A stretch of 64,000 nucleotides of DNA from Polaribacter sp. IC073 (lineage in GTDB: Bacteria > Bacteroidota > Bacteroidia > Flavobacteriales > Flavobacteriaceae), in NCBI RefSeq assembly GCF_007997075.1, contig NZ_VORS01000009.1, positions 62,001-126,000 on the forward strand, written 5' to 3'. The translations under genes and the position numbers were made by a program. Below, piece after piece: positions 52,855-62,275 of this stretch (position 1 is the first letter of the stretch; the number at the start of each line of letters is the position of its first letter). The notes under the pieces are model-generated. The model was not told the origin of the DNA. It worked only from the letters and a program-made list of their open reading frames with translations, and did not search any database.

Positions 52855-54130
52855 CTTTATATACTTTACCATTTTTCATCACAAAAACTACCTTTTCCAT
52901 GGTAGCAATGTTTTTTGTTGGATCTTCATCTACAGCAATAATATCTGCAAAAAAACCACTTTGTATTTGTCCTATTTCATTTTCCATCTTTAGCAACATT
53001 GCATTTGTAATGGTTGCAGACTGAATTGCTTCCATAGCTGGCATTCCAGCTTCCACCATAAAACCAAACTCTTTACCGTTATTACCGTGTTTAAAAACTC
53101 CAGCATCTGTTCCGAATGCAATTCCTACGCCTTTTTTATATGCTTTTGCAAAAGTATCTTGAATTTGTGGACCAACGGCCAATGCTTTAGGCACCACAAT
53201 ATCAGGATAGAAGCCTGGTATCTTCGCCTTTTCTTCTACTTCTTTTCCGGCAGTAATTGTTGGCACTAAATACGCATCATGTTTTTTCATCAATTCCATC
53301 GTTTCAGAACTCATATAAGTTCCGTGTTCAATAGTTTTTACGCCACCAATAATTGCTCTTCTCATTCCTTCATCTCCATGAGCATGCGCAGCAACATACA
53401 TTCCGTAATCGTTTGCTGTTTTACAAATTGCTTTTATTTCTTCAATTGTAAATTGCGGATTATCACCTGACTTCGCAACACTTAAAACACCACCAGTTGC
53501 CGTTATTTTTATGCAATCTGCGCCATTTTTATAGCGTTGTCTTACTGCTTTTTTTGCATCATCAACAGAGTTCACAACACCTTCTTTTGGCCCTGGGTTG
53601 CCAATTAATTTCCTACTACTTCCGTTTGTAGGATCTGCATGACCCCCAGTTGTTGCCAAAGATTTACCAGCTGTAAAAACTCTTGGTCCAGGAATTTTAC
53701 CTGCGTTAATTGCATTTCTAATGGATATATTAACACCACTTCCTCCTAAATCTCTTACCGTTGTAAATCCGTTTAAAAGTGTCGTTTTAGCAAAACCAAC
53801 CGAATTAAAAGCAACATCTGCTTCGTTCAAAACATAACTATTTAGCCTTGTATTTCTATCAAACTCTTGTTCTATATGCACATGAAAATCAATTAAACCA
53901 GCCATTACAACCTTATCTTTTAAATCTATAGTTATTGCTGTTACACTTTTAGGCGAGACATACCCATCCATCACTTTGTAAATTTTATTTTCTTTTACAA
54001 TAATGGTTTTTTTAGTTGCTATTTCTCCTGATTTGGTGTCTAATAATTTTCCGCATAAAATATAAGTAGTTTGCGCCATAAAATTCTGCATAAAAAATAC
54101 GGTTATAAAAAGCAAAAATATTTTCTTCAT
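52844..54130 (-). CDS. Exported metal-dependent amidohydrolase
   Basis: 428 residues. A signal peptide (MKKIFLLFITVFFMQNFMAQ) is followed by an amidohydrolase barrel. It has DFHVHIEQ (first metal His pair), CIKITATGG (carbamylated Lys), AAHAHGDEGMRRAIIGGVKTIEHGTYMS (metal His) and GTDAGVFKHG (catalytic Asp). It resembles imidazolonepropionase-like peptidases of the Xaa-Pro dipeptidase/prolidase group. It probably cleaves small peptides or amides in the periplasm; the substrate is unknown. Confidence 0.88.
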   Translation of the reverse strand: MKKIFLLFITVFFMQNFMAQTTYILCGKLLDTKSGEIATKKTIIVKENKIYKVMDGYVSPKSVTAITIDLKDKVVMAGLIDFHVHIEQEFDRNTRLNSYVLNEADVAFNSVGFAKTTLLNGFTTVRDLGGSGVNISIRNAINAGKIPGPRVFTAGKSLATTGGHADPTNGSSRKLIGNPGPKEGVVNSVDDAKKAVRQRYKNGADCIKITATGGVLSVAKSGDNPQFTIEEIKAICKTANDYGMYVAAHAHGDEGMRRAIIGGVKTIEHGTYMSSETMELMKKHDAYLVPTITAGKEVEEKAKIPGFYPDIVVPKALAVGPQIQDTFAKAYKKGVGIAFGTDAGVFKHGNNGKEFGFMVEAGMPAMEAIQSATITNAMLLKMENEIGQIQSGFFADIIAVDEDPTKNIATMEKVVFVMKNGKVYKDEK

Positions 54131-54185
54131 TTGTATCTATTTTGTCTTTAAATGTATGAAAAAATACTTAATTTGCTTCCTTTAA

Positions 54186-54875
54186 ATGAAAAGAATGAAA
54201 AACGTAGTAATTACAGGAACAAGTAGAGGAATTGGATTTGAGCTTGCTAAACAATTTGCAGAAAACGGACATCAAGTTTTAGCTCTTTCTAGAAATTCAA
54301 AACCATTATTAGCCCTAAATCATAAAAACATCACTGTTTTATCTGTTGATATTTCTAATTCTGAAGATCTTAATAAAGTTACAGATTTTATTAAAAATAC
54401 TTGGAAAAAAGTGGATGTTTTAATAAATAATGCAGGAAAACTAATCAACAAACCTTTTACAGAGCTATCTTCGGATGATTTTTTAGAAGTTTATAAAGTA
54501 AATGTTTTTGCGGTTGCAGAAATCACAAAATTAATGATTCCGTTTTTGCAAAAAGGAAGTCATGTAGTTACTATCAGTTCTATGGGCGGAATTCAAGGAA
54601 GCATGAAATTTCCTGGTTTAGCAGCTTATTCATCTGCAAAAGGTGCTGTAATTACACTCTCAGAATTACTAGCGGAAGAATATAAAGAGCAACAAATTGC
54701 TTTTAATGTTTTGGCGCTCGGAGCTGTACAAACAGAAATGTTAGAGGAAGCATTTCCTGGATACCTAGCACCACTTTCTGCTACAGAAATGGCAGATTAT
54801 TTATATAATTTTGCTTTAACAGGTAATAAGTTCTACAACGGAAAAGTGTTGCAAGTTTCTTCTTCAACTCCGTAA
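54186..54875 (+). CDS. SDR family NAD(P)-dependent oxidoreductase
   Basis: 229 residues. Cofactor site TGTSRGIGFELA (about 10-21), NNAGK, catalytic Ser in ISSMGG and YSSAKGA (Tyr-x3-Lys). It is a classical short-chain dehydrogenase; the substrate is not evident. Its stop codon TAA is the first triplet of the heptad array that follows. Confidence 0.9.
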   Translation: MKRMKNVVITGTSRGIGFELAKQFAENGHQVLALSRNSKPLLALNHKNITVLSVDISNSEDLNKVTDFIKNTWKKVDVLINNAGKLINKPFTELSSDDFLEVYKVNVFAVAEITKLMIPFLQKGSHVVTISSMGGIQGSMKFPGLAAYSSAKGAVITLSELLAEEYKEQQIAFNVLALGAVQTEMLEEAFPGYLAPLSATEMADYLYNFALTGNKFYNGKVLQVSSSTP

Positions 54876-54948
54876 TCAGTAATCAGTAATCAGTAATCAG
54901 TAATCAGTAATCAGTAATCAGTAATCAGTAATCAGTAATCAGTAATCA
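54873..54948. repeat. Heptad tandem array (TAATCAG, about 11 copies) before the SprT-like gene
   Basis: About 10.9 perfect copies of the unit AATCAGT (CAGTAAT in the phase of the other arrays). It starts at the SDR stop codon and ends 10 bases before the TTG start of the SprT-like gene. It shares the CAGTNNN frame with the arrays at 1665 and 9769. Confidence 0.95.
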
Positions 54949-54958
54949 AAATTAAAAA

Positions 54959-55552
54959 TTGACAGAAGATTATCAAAATTACATACCACAAAAAGCGATT
55001 CCTTTTTTGGAGTTTCTTATAAATGAACACAACTTTACGCTAAAGATTGTAGAACAACGGGCTACAAAACATGGCGATTTTAGAAGCTTACCAAATGGTA
55101 AGTTTCAAATCACCGTCAATAACAACCTGAACAAACATCAGTTTTTATTAACTTTAGTTCATGAAATTGCACATCATGTTACGCATCAAAAATTCGGGCT
55201 TGTGCAGCCACATGGGAAAGAGTGGAAAGCAGTATTTCAACATTTAATGTTGCCTTTTTTGAACCCGAACATTTATCCGAAAGAAATACTGCCTTACTTG
55301 GCACATTATTTAAAAAACCCTAAAGCAAGTACAGATGCTGATGTTAACTTATCATTAGCTCTAAAAGGAAATCTAGCAGAAACAGGAAAGAAATTTATCT
55401 TTACAATTCCTTTTGAAAGTTTTTTTATCTTTAAAGATGTTATTTATAAAAGAGGGAACAAGAGAAGAACACGCTATGAGTGTACAAATATGGCAAATAA
55501 AAAAGTCTATCTCTTTAATCAAAACGTAGAAGTACAAAGTTATGACAGATAA
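54959..55552 (+). CDS. SprT-like zinc metalloprotease domain protein
   Basis: 197 residues starting at TTG (54959), the only start that includes the conserved NYIP segment. Zinc motif HEIAH at 68-72 and a third His at H85 in QPHGKEWK match SprT/Spartan-like proteases. Its leader is mostly the heptad array. It overlaps the following guanylyltransferase gene by 11 bases. The family includes proteases acting on DNA-protein crosslinks; the role of the bacterial type is little known. Confidence 0.85.
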   Translation: MTEDYQNYIPQKAIPFLEFLINEHNFTLKIVEQRATKHGDFRSLPNGKFQITVNNNLNKHQFLLTLVHEIAHHVTHQKFGLVQPHGKEWKAVFQHLMLPFLNPNIYPKEILPYLAHYLKNPKASTDADVNLSLALKGNLAETGKKFIFTIPFESFFIFKDVIYKRGNKRRTRYECTNMANKKVYLFNQNVEVQSYDR

Positions 55553-56624
55553 TAAAAATTATTACGCAGTTATTATGGCTGGTGGTGTTGGTTCTCGTTT
55601 TTGGCCAATGAGCACGTCAACATATCCAAAACAATTTCATGACATTTTAGGTGTTGGCCAAAGTTTAATTCAGAGAACTTATGAAAGAATTAATGATTTA
55701 ATTCCTTCAAAAAATATTTTGATTGCAACGAATGAGCGTTATGAAAAATTGGTTTTAGAGCATCTGCCAAAAGTAAAAAAGAACCAATTATTACTAGAAC
55801 CTGCCATGAGAAATACAGCACCTTGTATTTTATATGCAGCTTTAAAAATATACAATCAAAATCCTGATGCTGTAATACTCGTTGCTCCTTCAGATCATTG
55901 GATTGATAATGAAGCAGAGTTTACTAAAAATATACAAACTTCTTTTAACGCTTGTTCTAAAGCAGATATTTTGATGACGCTAGGGATTCAACCAGACGCA
56001 CCAAATACAGGGTATGGTTATATCAAATTTAAAAAAGATGCTTCAGAAATAAAAAAAGTAAAGAATTTTACTGAAAAGCCGAATTTAGAAACTGCTGAAA
56101 AATTTCTAGAAAGTGGCGATTATCTTTGGAACGCAGGCATCTTTATTTGGTCTGCAAAAAGTATTATTAAGGCTTTTAAAAATACTTTACCAGAAATGGT
56201 TGCTGTTTTAGATGATGAAAACAATGTGTATAATTCAGATTTTGAAAACGATTTTATCAAAAATAATTATTCTAAATGTCAAAATATTTCCATTGATTTT
56301 GGTATCATGGAAAAAGCAAAAAACGTACACGTTTTACCCGTAGATTTTGGCTGGAACGATTTAGGAACTTGGGGATCTTTACACAGCAAATTAGAAAAAG
56401 ACGATGCCCAAAATGCCGTTGTAGGGGCTCAAACAATATTTAGAGATGCTCATGGCAACATGATTAGAACACAATCTGGCAAGAAGGTTATAGTACAAGG
56501 CTTAAGTAATTTTATTATTGTTGAAAAAGAGGATGTTCTTCTAATCTGTCCTAGAGAAGCGGAACAAGATATTAAGCAAATAACGGCAGATGTTCGAGAA
56601 GAATTTGGTAAAGATTTTGTTTAA
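55542..56624 (+). CDS. Mannose-1-phosphate guanylyltransferase
   Basis: 360 residues. The nucleotidyltransferase signature AGGVGSRFWPMSTSTYPKQF is at about 13-32. SDHWID, GYGYIKF, FTEKP and the metal Asp in VDFGWNDLGTW follow in the family order. It makes GDP-mannose from mannose-1-phosphate and GTP for polysaccharide synthesis. It lacks the C-terminal isomerase domain of the bifunctional type. Confidence 0.93.
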   Translation: MTDNKNYYAVIMAGGVGSRFWPMSTSTYPKQFHDILGVGQSLIQRTYERINDLIPSKNILIATNERYEKLVLEHLPKVKKNQLLLEPAMRNTAPCILYAALKIYNQNPDAVILVAPSDHWIDNEAEFTKNIQTSFNACSKADILMTLGIQPDAPNTGYGYIKFKKDASEIKKVKNFTEKPNLETAEKFLESGDYLWNAGIFIWSAKSIIKAFKNTLPEMVAVLDDENNVYNSDFENDFIKNNYSKCQNISIDFGIMEKAKNVHVLPVDFGWNDLGTWGSLHSKLEKDDAQNAVVGAQTIFRDAHGNMIRTQSGKKVIVQGLSNFIIVEKEDVLLICPREAEQDIKQITADVREEFGKDFV

Positions 56625-56660
56625 ATAACTCCTTCTTTTATCACCTTATCATATAAATTG

Positions 56661-56693
56661 AACCCTTTCAGATTTTTAAAATCAAAAAGGGTT
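56661..56693. terminator. Bidirectional terminator
   Basis: AACCCTTT...GATTTT-TA-AAATC...AAAGGGTT, a two-part stem between the convergent guanylyltransferase and DUF389 genes, with a T run on the plus strand. Confidence 0.8.
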
Positions 56694-56699
56694 TTTTAT

Positions 56700-58172
56700 T
56701 TATTTTTCTCTTTTAATAAACAACGTATCTAGCGCCATTTCTTTTTGAAGCCAGTTTCTTAATTCTCTTTCCTTTGGTGAGATAATACTATCTGGTAATT
56801 TTATATTCCATTTTATGGTTGCAACAGGAATGGTATCAATCTTAATAAAATCTTTAGAAAATAGCACACTTGCATAACCAATTTCTTCAATATCTACATA
56901 TCTAATTTTTGCATCTTTAGCAATTCTACTAAATGCAACCGCCTTTTCATTTTTATTTAAAGCGTCTTGCTCTATTCTATAATTTAAACTCGAGATGGTT
57001 TCCTGTAAACCCGCTATTTGTTTTTGCAAACCAGCTACAATATTTTTACTTTCTTGTAATTCCTCACGCTTTTCTTTATAGGCAGTTGTTATTAGATCGA
57101 AACTTTTAGTATCACTGTCTCTCACCTTTAAAGACACTTCTTTTAAATGCTGATACCTAGGATCTGTTAACATTCTATTTTTTAATGAATTTTCTTCAGC
57201 TTCACTAACCTCGTTAAAGAATTTTAATTCTAAAGTCTTAGATTCTTTATCATACGGACTTTCCATTAAAAGATAAGAAGGGTTAGAACTGATTTCATTT
57301 TTAATAAATATTGTTATTTCTGTATCAACCTGGTTTTCATTAAATACGGTAATAAAAGTAAAAATAGCAGGAATCATAACTGCTATACCCACCACCGTAG
57401 CAATTGTAGAGTATCTTTTTCTCTTGGCAGCATTTGCATATTTATGCATTGGAAAGTTTAACAGTTTTAAAACTAGAAATGTTGCCAACGCGATAAAAAT
57501 AGTATTAATTGTAAACAAGTACATTGCTCCAAAAAAGTAAGAAAAATTTCCTTTAGCCAAACCATACCCTGCAGTACAAAGAGGCGGCATTAATGCGGTG
57601 GCAATAGCAACACCAAAAATAACAGACGCAATGGTGCCTTTCTTAGTTCTTGCCACCATTAACGCTAAACCACCAAAAAAGGCAATTAAAACATCTCGTA
57701 TGTCTGGACTAACGCGTCCTAATAATTCTGAGTTATCCTCACTCAAAGGAAAGAAATAAAAGAATAAGAATGATGCAAATAAACTTAGCCCAATCATGGT
57801 TCCTAAGTTGATTAAAGACTTCTTGAATGTGTCTATATCATTTAAAGCGAAAGACATTCCTAAGCCTAGAATTGGCCCCATTAAAGGAGATATTAACATG
57901 GCTCCAATTACAACAGCCGTTGAATTTGCATTTAATCCTATAGATGCCACAAAAACCGCGAAAAGCAAAATCCAAGCAGTTGCGCCTTTAAAAGGAATAT
58001 CTGCTTTAATAGCCTCTATAGTAGCTTCATGATCTGTATCATCTCTAAAATCGAAAAGTTCTATTAAAAATTTTTTAACACTATCTAATAAACCTCTTGC
58101 ATCATCTTTTACATTCTGTCCGGATTCTTCTGCAGAATTAGGTGTTATGTTTTTTTTAATATCTTCTTCCAT
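56700..58172 (-). CDS. DUF389 membrane protein
   Basis: 490 residues. Six or so membrane helices (about 60-260) include the DUF389 hallmark ANSTAVVIGAMLISPLMGPILGLGMSFALNDI and LMVARTKKGTIASVIFGVAIATALMPPLCTAGYG. A long helical or coiled-coil tail is at about 340-490. The family (TIGR00341 type) has no firm function; some members are described as uncharacterised transport-like proteins. Confidence 0.9.
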   Translation of the reverse strand: MEEDIKKNITPNSAEESGQNVKDDARGLLDSVKKFLIELFDFRDDTDHEATIEAIKADIPFKGATAWILLFAVFVASIGLNANSTAVVIGAMLISPLMGPILGLGMSFALNDIDTFKKSLINLGTMIGLSLFASFLFFYFFPLSEDNSELLGRVSPDIRDVLIAFFGGLALMVARTKKGTIASVIFGVAIATALMPPLCTAGYGLAKGNFSYFFGAMYLFTINTIFIALATFLVLKLLNFPMHKYANAAKRKRYSTIATVVGIAVMIPAIFTFITVFNENQVDTEITIFIKNEISSNPSYLLMESPYDKESKTLELKFFNEVSEAEENSLKNRMLTDPRYQHLKEVSLKVRDSDTKSFDLITTAYKEKREELQESKNIVAGLQKQIAGLQETISSLNYRIEQDALNKNEKAVAFSRIAKDAKIRYVDIEEIGYASVLFSKDFIKIDTIPVATIKWNIKLPDSIISPKERELRNWLQKEMALDTLFIKREK

Positions 58173-58234
58173 TACCTGTTTATTTGAACTGTGGAAAGGT
58201 ACAACAAAAACTAATTTGAAATCGTATTTATAAA

Positions 58235-58771
58235 CTACTGAAGGTAGATTTTATCTATCTCTAATTTAAAGTTTTCGGCAGTCTTGTTTCCTATTAAAAA
58301 TGCAATTTCTGCTATGTTTTCTGATGAAAAATTACCTATTTCTAACTTTCTACCTCTAAATGCAGGGTACATTTCAGAAAGACTAATTTTAATTATTTGC
58401 CATTCTCCGTTTGTTTCAAAGTTAGCAACAAAAGAGTACTGGTTACTTAGCGTATCTTTAATTCTAAATTGATATTTTTTAGCTCCCCCTTTTACCCTTA
58501 AAACAACTTCTTTAAAATCTTTTATTTCAATGGAAGAAAAACGATGTCTTAATGATGAAAAGCCACCATTGTTTTCTAAAGATACGTTTCCGTAAAACTC
58601 TCCATAACCATTTTCATTTATTTTGAAATTCCCATTAGACCTTCCTCCCATCACAACATCGTCTAGTACGCTCCAGTTAGAAATATCTGAATTAGATTTA
58701 AAGTCGAAAATTACTTGGTTTGAATTGCTCATAAAAAGGATTGAAATAAGTATAAAATAAAATTTATTCAT
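58235..58771 (-). CDS. CIA30 family protein
   Basis: 178 residues. A signal-like N-terminus (1-18) precedes a CIA30 (NADH:ubiquinone oxidoreductase intermediate-associated protein 30) beta-sandwich: WSVLDDVVMGGRSNGNFKINENGYGEFYGNVSLENNGGFSSLRHRF and the closing AFLIGNKTAENFKLEIDKIYL. Mitochondrial homologues help assemble complex I. Bacterial ones are little studied and may bind sugars. Confidence 0.85.
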   Translation of the reverse strand: MNKFYFILISILFMSNSNQVIFDFKSNSDISNWSVLDDVVMGGRSNGNFKINENGYGEFYGNVSLENNGGFSSLRHRFSSIEIKDFKEVVLRVKGGAKKYQFRIKDTLSNQYSFVANFETNGEWQIIKISLSEMYPAFRGRKLEIGNFSSENIAEIAFLIGNKTAENFKLEIDKIYLQ

Positions 58772-58791
58772 AATTTTAAGAAATTATAGAA

Positions 58792-58799
58792 CAAAAATA
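58792..58799 (-). promoter_or_regulatory. -7 promoter element of the CIA30 gene
   Basis: TATTTTTG on the minus strand, 21 bases upstream of the ATG. No clear -33 element. Confidence 0.4.
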
Positions 58800-58843
58800 T
58801 TTATTAAAATCTATTAAATTGCAGAAATTGTGTTAAATAAAAA

Positions 58844-58868
58844 AAACTCCACACAATGTGTGGAGTTT
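58844..58868 (-). terminator. Terminator of tRNA-Lys
   Basis: AAACTCCACAC... pairs with ...GTGTGGAGTTT, about 10-11 pairs with a very short loop, followed on the minus strand by T runs. It begins 9 bases past the tRNA 3' end. Confidence 0.8.
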
Positions 58869-58877
58869 AATTTTCTG

Positions 58878-58950
58878 TGACCGGGCTGGGGCTCGAACCC
58901 AGGACCCTCTCCTTAAAAGGGAGATGCTCTACCAACTGAGCTACCAGGTC
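58878..58950 (-). tRNA. tRNA-Lys (anticodon TTT)
   Basis: 73 bases with a full cloverleaf on the minus strand: acceptor GACCTGG/CCCGGTC (one T-G pair), D stem GCTC/GAGC, anticodon stem TCTCC/GGAGA with loop CTTTTAA, T stem CTGGG/CCCAG with TTCGAGC. The anticodon is TTT, reading AAA and AAG. The CCA end is not encoded. An open frame on the plus strand across it is spurious. Confidence 0.96.
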
Positions 58951-58972
58951 AATATCTATCTCTTAGCGGCTG

Positions 58973-59003
58973 CAAATATACACTTTATTTACAACCAACC
59001 AAA
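58973..59003 (-). promoter_or_regulatory. Promoter of tRNA-Lys
   Basis: TTTG (59000-59003), 19 bases, TATATTTG (58973-58980) on the minus strand: an exact Bacteroidota consensus. It lies in the gap just downstream of the MlaF gene. Confidence 0.75.
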
Positions 59004-59010
59004 TATTTTT

Positions 59011-59778
59011 TTATTTTTTTTCATTCAAATAAACTTCCCTCACTTTCTTCAATAAATTAGAGGAATACACAAAACTTACAACTGCTTCGTTATCAGTAGA
59101 AAATATATCTTCACTGGTCCCTTCCCATGCTTTTACGCCTTTATTTAAAAAAATAATTTTTTCTCCAATTTCTATTACAGAATTCATATCATGTGTATTA
59201 ACTACGGTTGTAATTTTATATTCTTCTGTAATTTCTTGAATTAAGTTGTCTATTACAATAGCTGTTTGAGGATCTAACCCAGAATTTGGCTCATCACAAA
59301 ACAAATATTTAGGGTTCATTACAATTGCTCTTGCAATGGCAACTCTTTTCTGCATACCACCAGATAACTCTGCGGGCAATTTTTTATTTGAGTTTTCTAA
59401 ATTAACTCGTTTTAAAACAGTGTTTACTCGATCTAACATTTCCGCTTGCGACTTTTCTGTAAACATCTTTAAAGGAAACATTATATTTTCTTCTACTGTT
59501 TGGGAGTCAAACAAAGCACTTCCTTGAAAAACCATACCAATTTCTTGTCTCCATTGCATTTTCTCTTCTTGGGAAAACGCTGTATTTATTCTTCCATCAA
59601 AAGAAACAGTACCTTCCTCTGGCACATGCAGACCTATTAAAGATTTTAAGAAAACCGTTTTCCCAGAACCACTTTGACCAATAATTAGATTGGTTTTTCC
59701 TGGTAAAAAAGTAGTAGAAATTCCTTTTAAAACTTCTACTCCATTAAAACCTTTGTGTAAATTTTTAACCTCTATCAT
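59011..59778 (-). CDS. ABC transporter ATP-binding protein, MlaF-like
   Basis: 255 residues. Walker A GQSGSGKT (about 34-41), signature LSGGMQKRVAIARAI, Walker B YLFCDEPNSGLDP. The DEPNSGLDP form with a permease of the MlaE type 3 bases upstream marks it as the MlaF ATPase of a phospholipid (Mla) transporter. The MlaD-type gene at 30543 could be its partner. Confidence 0.92.
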   Translation of the reverse strand: MIEVKNLHKGFNGVEVLKGISTTFLPGKTNLIIGQSGSGKTVFLKSLIGLHVPEEGTVSFDGRINTAFSQEEKMQWRQEIGMVFQGSALFDSQTVEENIMFPLKMFTEKSQAEMLDRVNTVLKRVNLENSNKKLPAELSGGMQKRVAIARAIVMNPKYLFCDEPNSGLDPQTAIVIDNLIQEITEEYKITTVVNTHDMNSVIEIGEKIIFLNKGVKAWEGTSEDIFSTDNEAVVSFVYSSNLLKKVREVYLNEKK

Positions 59779-59781
59779 ATA

Positions 59782-60522
59782 TTAAGTTAACAACATTTGA
59801 GTTAGAAAATAATTAGCAATTACAATTAAAATTGTGGTCCAGACAACCGCTTGTGTACTCGCTCTACCAACAGCAATAGACCCTCCTTTCACATAATAAC
59901 CATGGTAAGAAGGCACAGTAGCTATTAAAAAAGAAAAAATAAGTGTTTTTATAAGTGCATACACAATTAAAAATGGCTTAAAATCTGTTTGTATTCCTGT
60001 AATATAATCTGCACCCGTAAATAAACCAGAAAGCACACCAGCAACCCAACCTCCAAAAATTCCTAAGACCATTGCCAAAGTAATTAAAAACGGATAAAAT
60101 AATAAAGCTGCTAAAATTTTTGGTAAAACTAAAAAGTTAAGAGCGTTTATTCCCATAACTTCTAAAGCATCTATTTGCTCTGTTACACGCATTGTACCAA
60201 TACTAGAGGTAATATATGAACCAACTTTACCCGCAAGAATTATACAGCAAAAAGTGGGTGCAAATTCTAGTATAATAGATCTTTTTGCAGCAAAACCTAT
60301 TAAGGAATCTGGTATAAATGGGCTATCTAAATTCAGTGCTGTTTGCAGTGCAATTACCCCTCCAATAAAAAAAGAAATAAACATAATAATACCAAGAGAC
60401 TTTATACCCAAATCTTCAATTTCTTTCATTAAAGCTTGATAAAAAACACGAAATTTTTGTGGTTTTCTAAAAACACGCCCCAACATCATAAAATACTTAC
60501 CTACATGTTCTAAATACATCAT
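59782..60522 (-). CDS. ABC transporter permease, MlaE-like
   Basis: 246 residues with about five membrane helices, MlaE fold. Signatures are FVGGVIALQTALN-like SFFIGGVIALQTALNLDSPF, GKVGSYITSSIGTMRVTEQIDALEVMGI and a C-terminal YYVKGGSIAVGRASTQAVVWT. It forms the inner-membrane core of a lipid transporter. Followed by mlaF after 3 bases. Confidence 0.93.
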   Translation of the reverse strand: MMYLEHVGKYFMMLGRVFRKPQKFRVFYQALMKEIEDLGIKSLGIIMFISFFIGGVIALQTALNLDSPFIPDSLIGFAAKRSIILEFAPTFCCIILAGKVGSYITSSIGTMRVTEQIDALEVMGINALNFLVLPKILAALLFYPFLITLAMVLGIFGGWVAGVLSGLFTGADYITGIQTDFKPFLIVYALIKTLIFSFLIATVPSYHGYYVKGGSIAVGRASTQAVVWTTILIVIANYFLTQMLLT

Positions 60523-60599
60523 TCAACCAAATTTTAAGCTAAAGTATTAAAATATCATTAATTGAATGTTAATTATCACAAATCAAAATAAAAAATAAT

Positions 60600-60607
60600 T
60601 ACTTTTG
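60600..60607 (+). promoter_or_regulatory. -7 promoter element of the PafA-like gene
   Basis: TACTTTTG (TANNTTTG), 24 bases before the ATG. No TTG at a proper -33 position. Confidence 0.4.
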
Positions 60608-60631
60608 ATCAAAATTAAATGATTTTTAATA

Positions 60632-62272
60632 ATGAAAAAAGCAACTTTCTTCCTTTTATCTTCAATTATATTATTTTCTAACTGCAATAATCCTAAGCCA
60701 GTAAACAAAAAACCAAAATTAGTAGTTGGTATTGTGATAGATCAAATGAGGTACGATTATTTAACTCGCTATGCAGACAGATATGGTGCAGGTGGCTTTA
60801 ATCGAATTTTAAAAAACGGCTTTTCATTAGAAAATGCTCACTACAATTACATCCCAACCTATACTGCCGTTGGTCACACTTCTATTTATACAGGAACAAC
60901 ACCCAGCAATCATGGTATTATTTCTAATAATTGGTATGATAAATATTTAAAAGAGAGTATTTATTGTGTAGATGACACAAATTACAAAACAATAGGCAAT
61001 AAAGGTAGTGTTGGAGAAAAATCTCCAAAAAGATTGTACACAACAACGGTTACAGATCAACTGCATTTAGCACAAAATATGCAAGGAAAAACCATAGGAA
61101 TTTCTATTAAAGATAGGTCTGCAATTTTGCCTGTTGGTCACACTGCAAATGCTGCTTATTGGTATGATGGTGGAAATGAAAATAAATGGATTACAAGTTC
61201 TTTTTATATGGAAGAATTACCTAGTTGGGTAACCGAGTTTAACAATAATAATAAAGCTGATGCCTATTTAAATACTACCTGGGAAACTTTACACGATATA
61301 AAGACATATACACAAAGTAGAAGTGACAATAATATTTTTGAAAATAATTTAAAAGGACAAGAAAAACCTGTTTTCCCGAAAGATTTAAAAAAACTGAGAG
61401 GACAAAATGGTAATTTTAGCTTGATAAAAACAGTTCCTGCAGGAAATACCTATACAGTAGATTTTGCAAAAGCAGTTATTAAAGGTGAACAATTAGGAAA
61501 AACAAAGTTTACAGATTTTTTAGCCGTAAGTTTTTCTTCTACAGATTATATAGGTCATAGATATGGTGTTGCGGCTGTTGAAACCGAGGACACTTATTTA
61601 CGTTTAGACAAAGATTTAGAAGATTTTTTTAATTTTTTAGATACTGAAGTTGGCAAAGGAAACTACACATTATTTTTAACTGCAGATCATGCAGCTGTGC
61701 ATGTTCCTTCTTACTTACAGTCTTTAAAAATTCCTGCACATTACATGAGCACTAAAGAATTTAGAGACTTTATATTAGAAATCACTCAAAAATATTTTAA
61801 CTCTAAAGAGTTGATAGAAAATGTTTCTAATTATCAGATATTTTTAGATAAGGCAAAAATTGAATCTTTAGGGTTAGATTTAAATGTGGTCGCTCAAAAA
61901 TTAGCTGATGAAGTTATCAATTTTGATGAAATATATAAAGCTGTTACCGCAAGAACATTGCAAACAACTCATTTTACAGACGGAATTATGAGTTCTCTTC
62001 AAAATGGCTATAATCAAAAGTTTTCTGGTGATGTTTTAATGATTCCTAATCCTGCAACGTTAACTAGCGGTAGAAAAGGCACAAGTCACGGTTCTGGCTA
62101 TTCTTATGATACTCATGTACCTATTATATTCTATGGAAACGGAATTAAAAAAGGACGCTCTTCAAAGAAATATGATATTACAGATATTGCACCAACAATT
62201 TCTAATTTATTAAATATTGAAGCTCCAAACGGTACTTCTGGAAAAGTAATAGAAGAAGTTTTAGATAAATAA
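60632..62272 (+). CDS. PafA-type alkaline phosphatase
   Basis: 546 residues. A lipoprotein-like signal (ILFSNC) precedes a single alkaline phosphatase superfamily domain. VGIVIDQMRYDYL has metal D37; the nucleophile Thr is in NYIPTYTAVGHTS (about T78); SIKDRSAILPVGH gives the Lys and Arg that, together with Thr, define PafA phosphate monoesterases; TADHAAVHVPSY holds further metal ligands. PafA frees phosphate from organic esters in the periplasm and is often active without phosphate starvation. Confidence 0.9.
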   Translation: MKKATFFLLSSIILFSNCNNPKPVNKKPKLVVGIVIDQMRYDYLTRYADRYGAGGFNRILKNGFSLENAHYNYIPTYTAVGHTSIYTGTTPSNHGIISNNWYDKYLKESIYCVDDTNYKTIGNKGSVGEKSPKRLYTTTVTDQLHLAQNMQGKTIGISIKDRSAILPVGHTANAAYWYDGGNENKWITSSFYMEELPSWVTEFNNNNKADAYLNTTWETLHDIKTYTQSRSDNNIFENNLKGQEKPVFPKDLKKLRGQNGNFSLIKTVPAGNTYTVDFAKAVIKGEQLGKTKFTDFLAVSFSSTDYIGHRYGVAAVETEDTYLRLDKDLEDFFNFLDTEVGKGNYTLFLTADHAAVHVPSYLQSLKIPAHYMSTKEFRDFILEITQKYFNSKELIENVSNYQIFLDKAKIESLGLDLNVVAQKLADEVINFDEIYKAVTARTLQTTHFTDGIMSSLQNGYNQKFSGDVLMIPNPATLTSGRKGTSHGSGYSYDTHVPIIFYGNGIKKGRSSKKYDITDIAPTISNLLNIEAPNGTSGKVIEEVLDK

Positions 62273-62275
62273 GAA

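Noticed and set aside
58858..59055. Plus-strand open frame across the tRNA-Lys
   Set aside because: It is antisense to the tRNA and its promoter; the protein (CDRAGARTQDPLLKREML) is the usual tRNA artefact.
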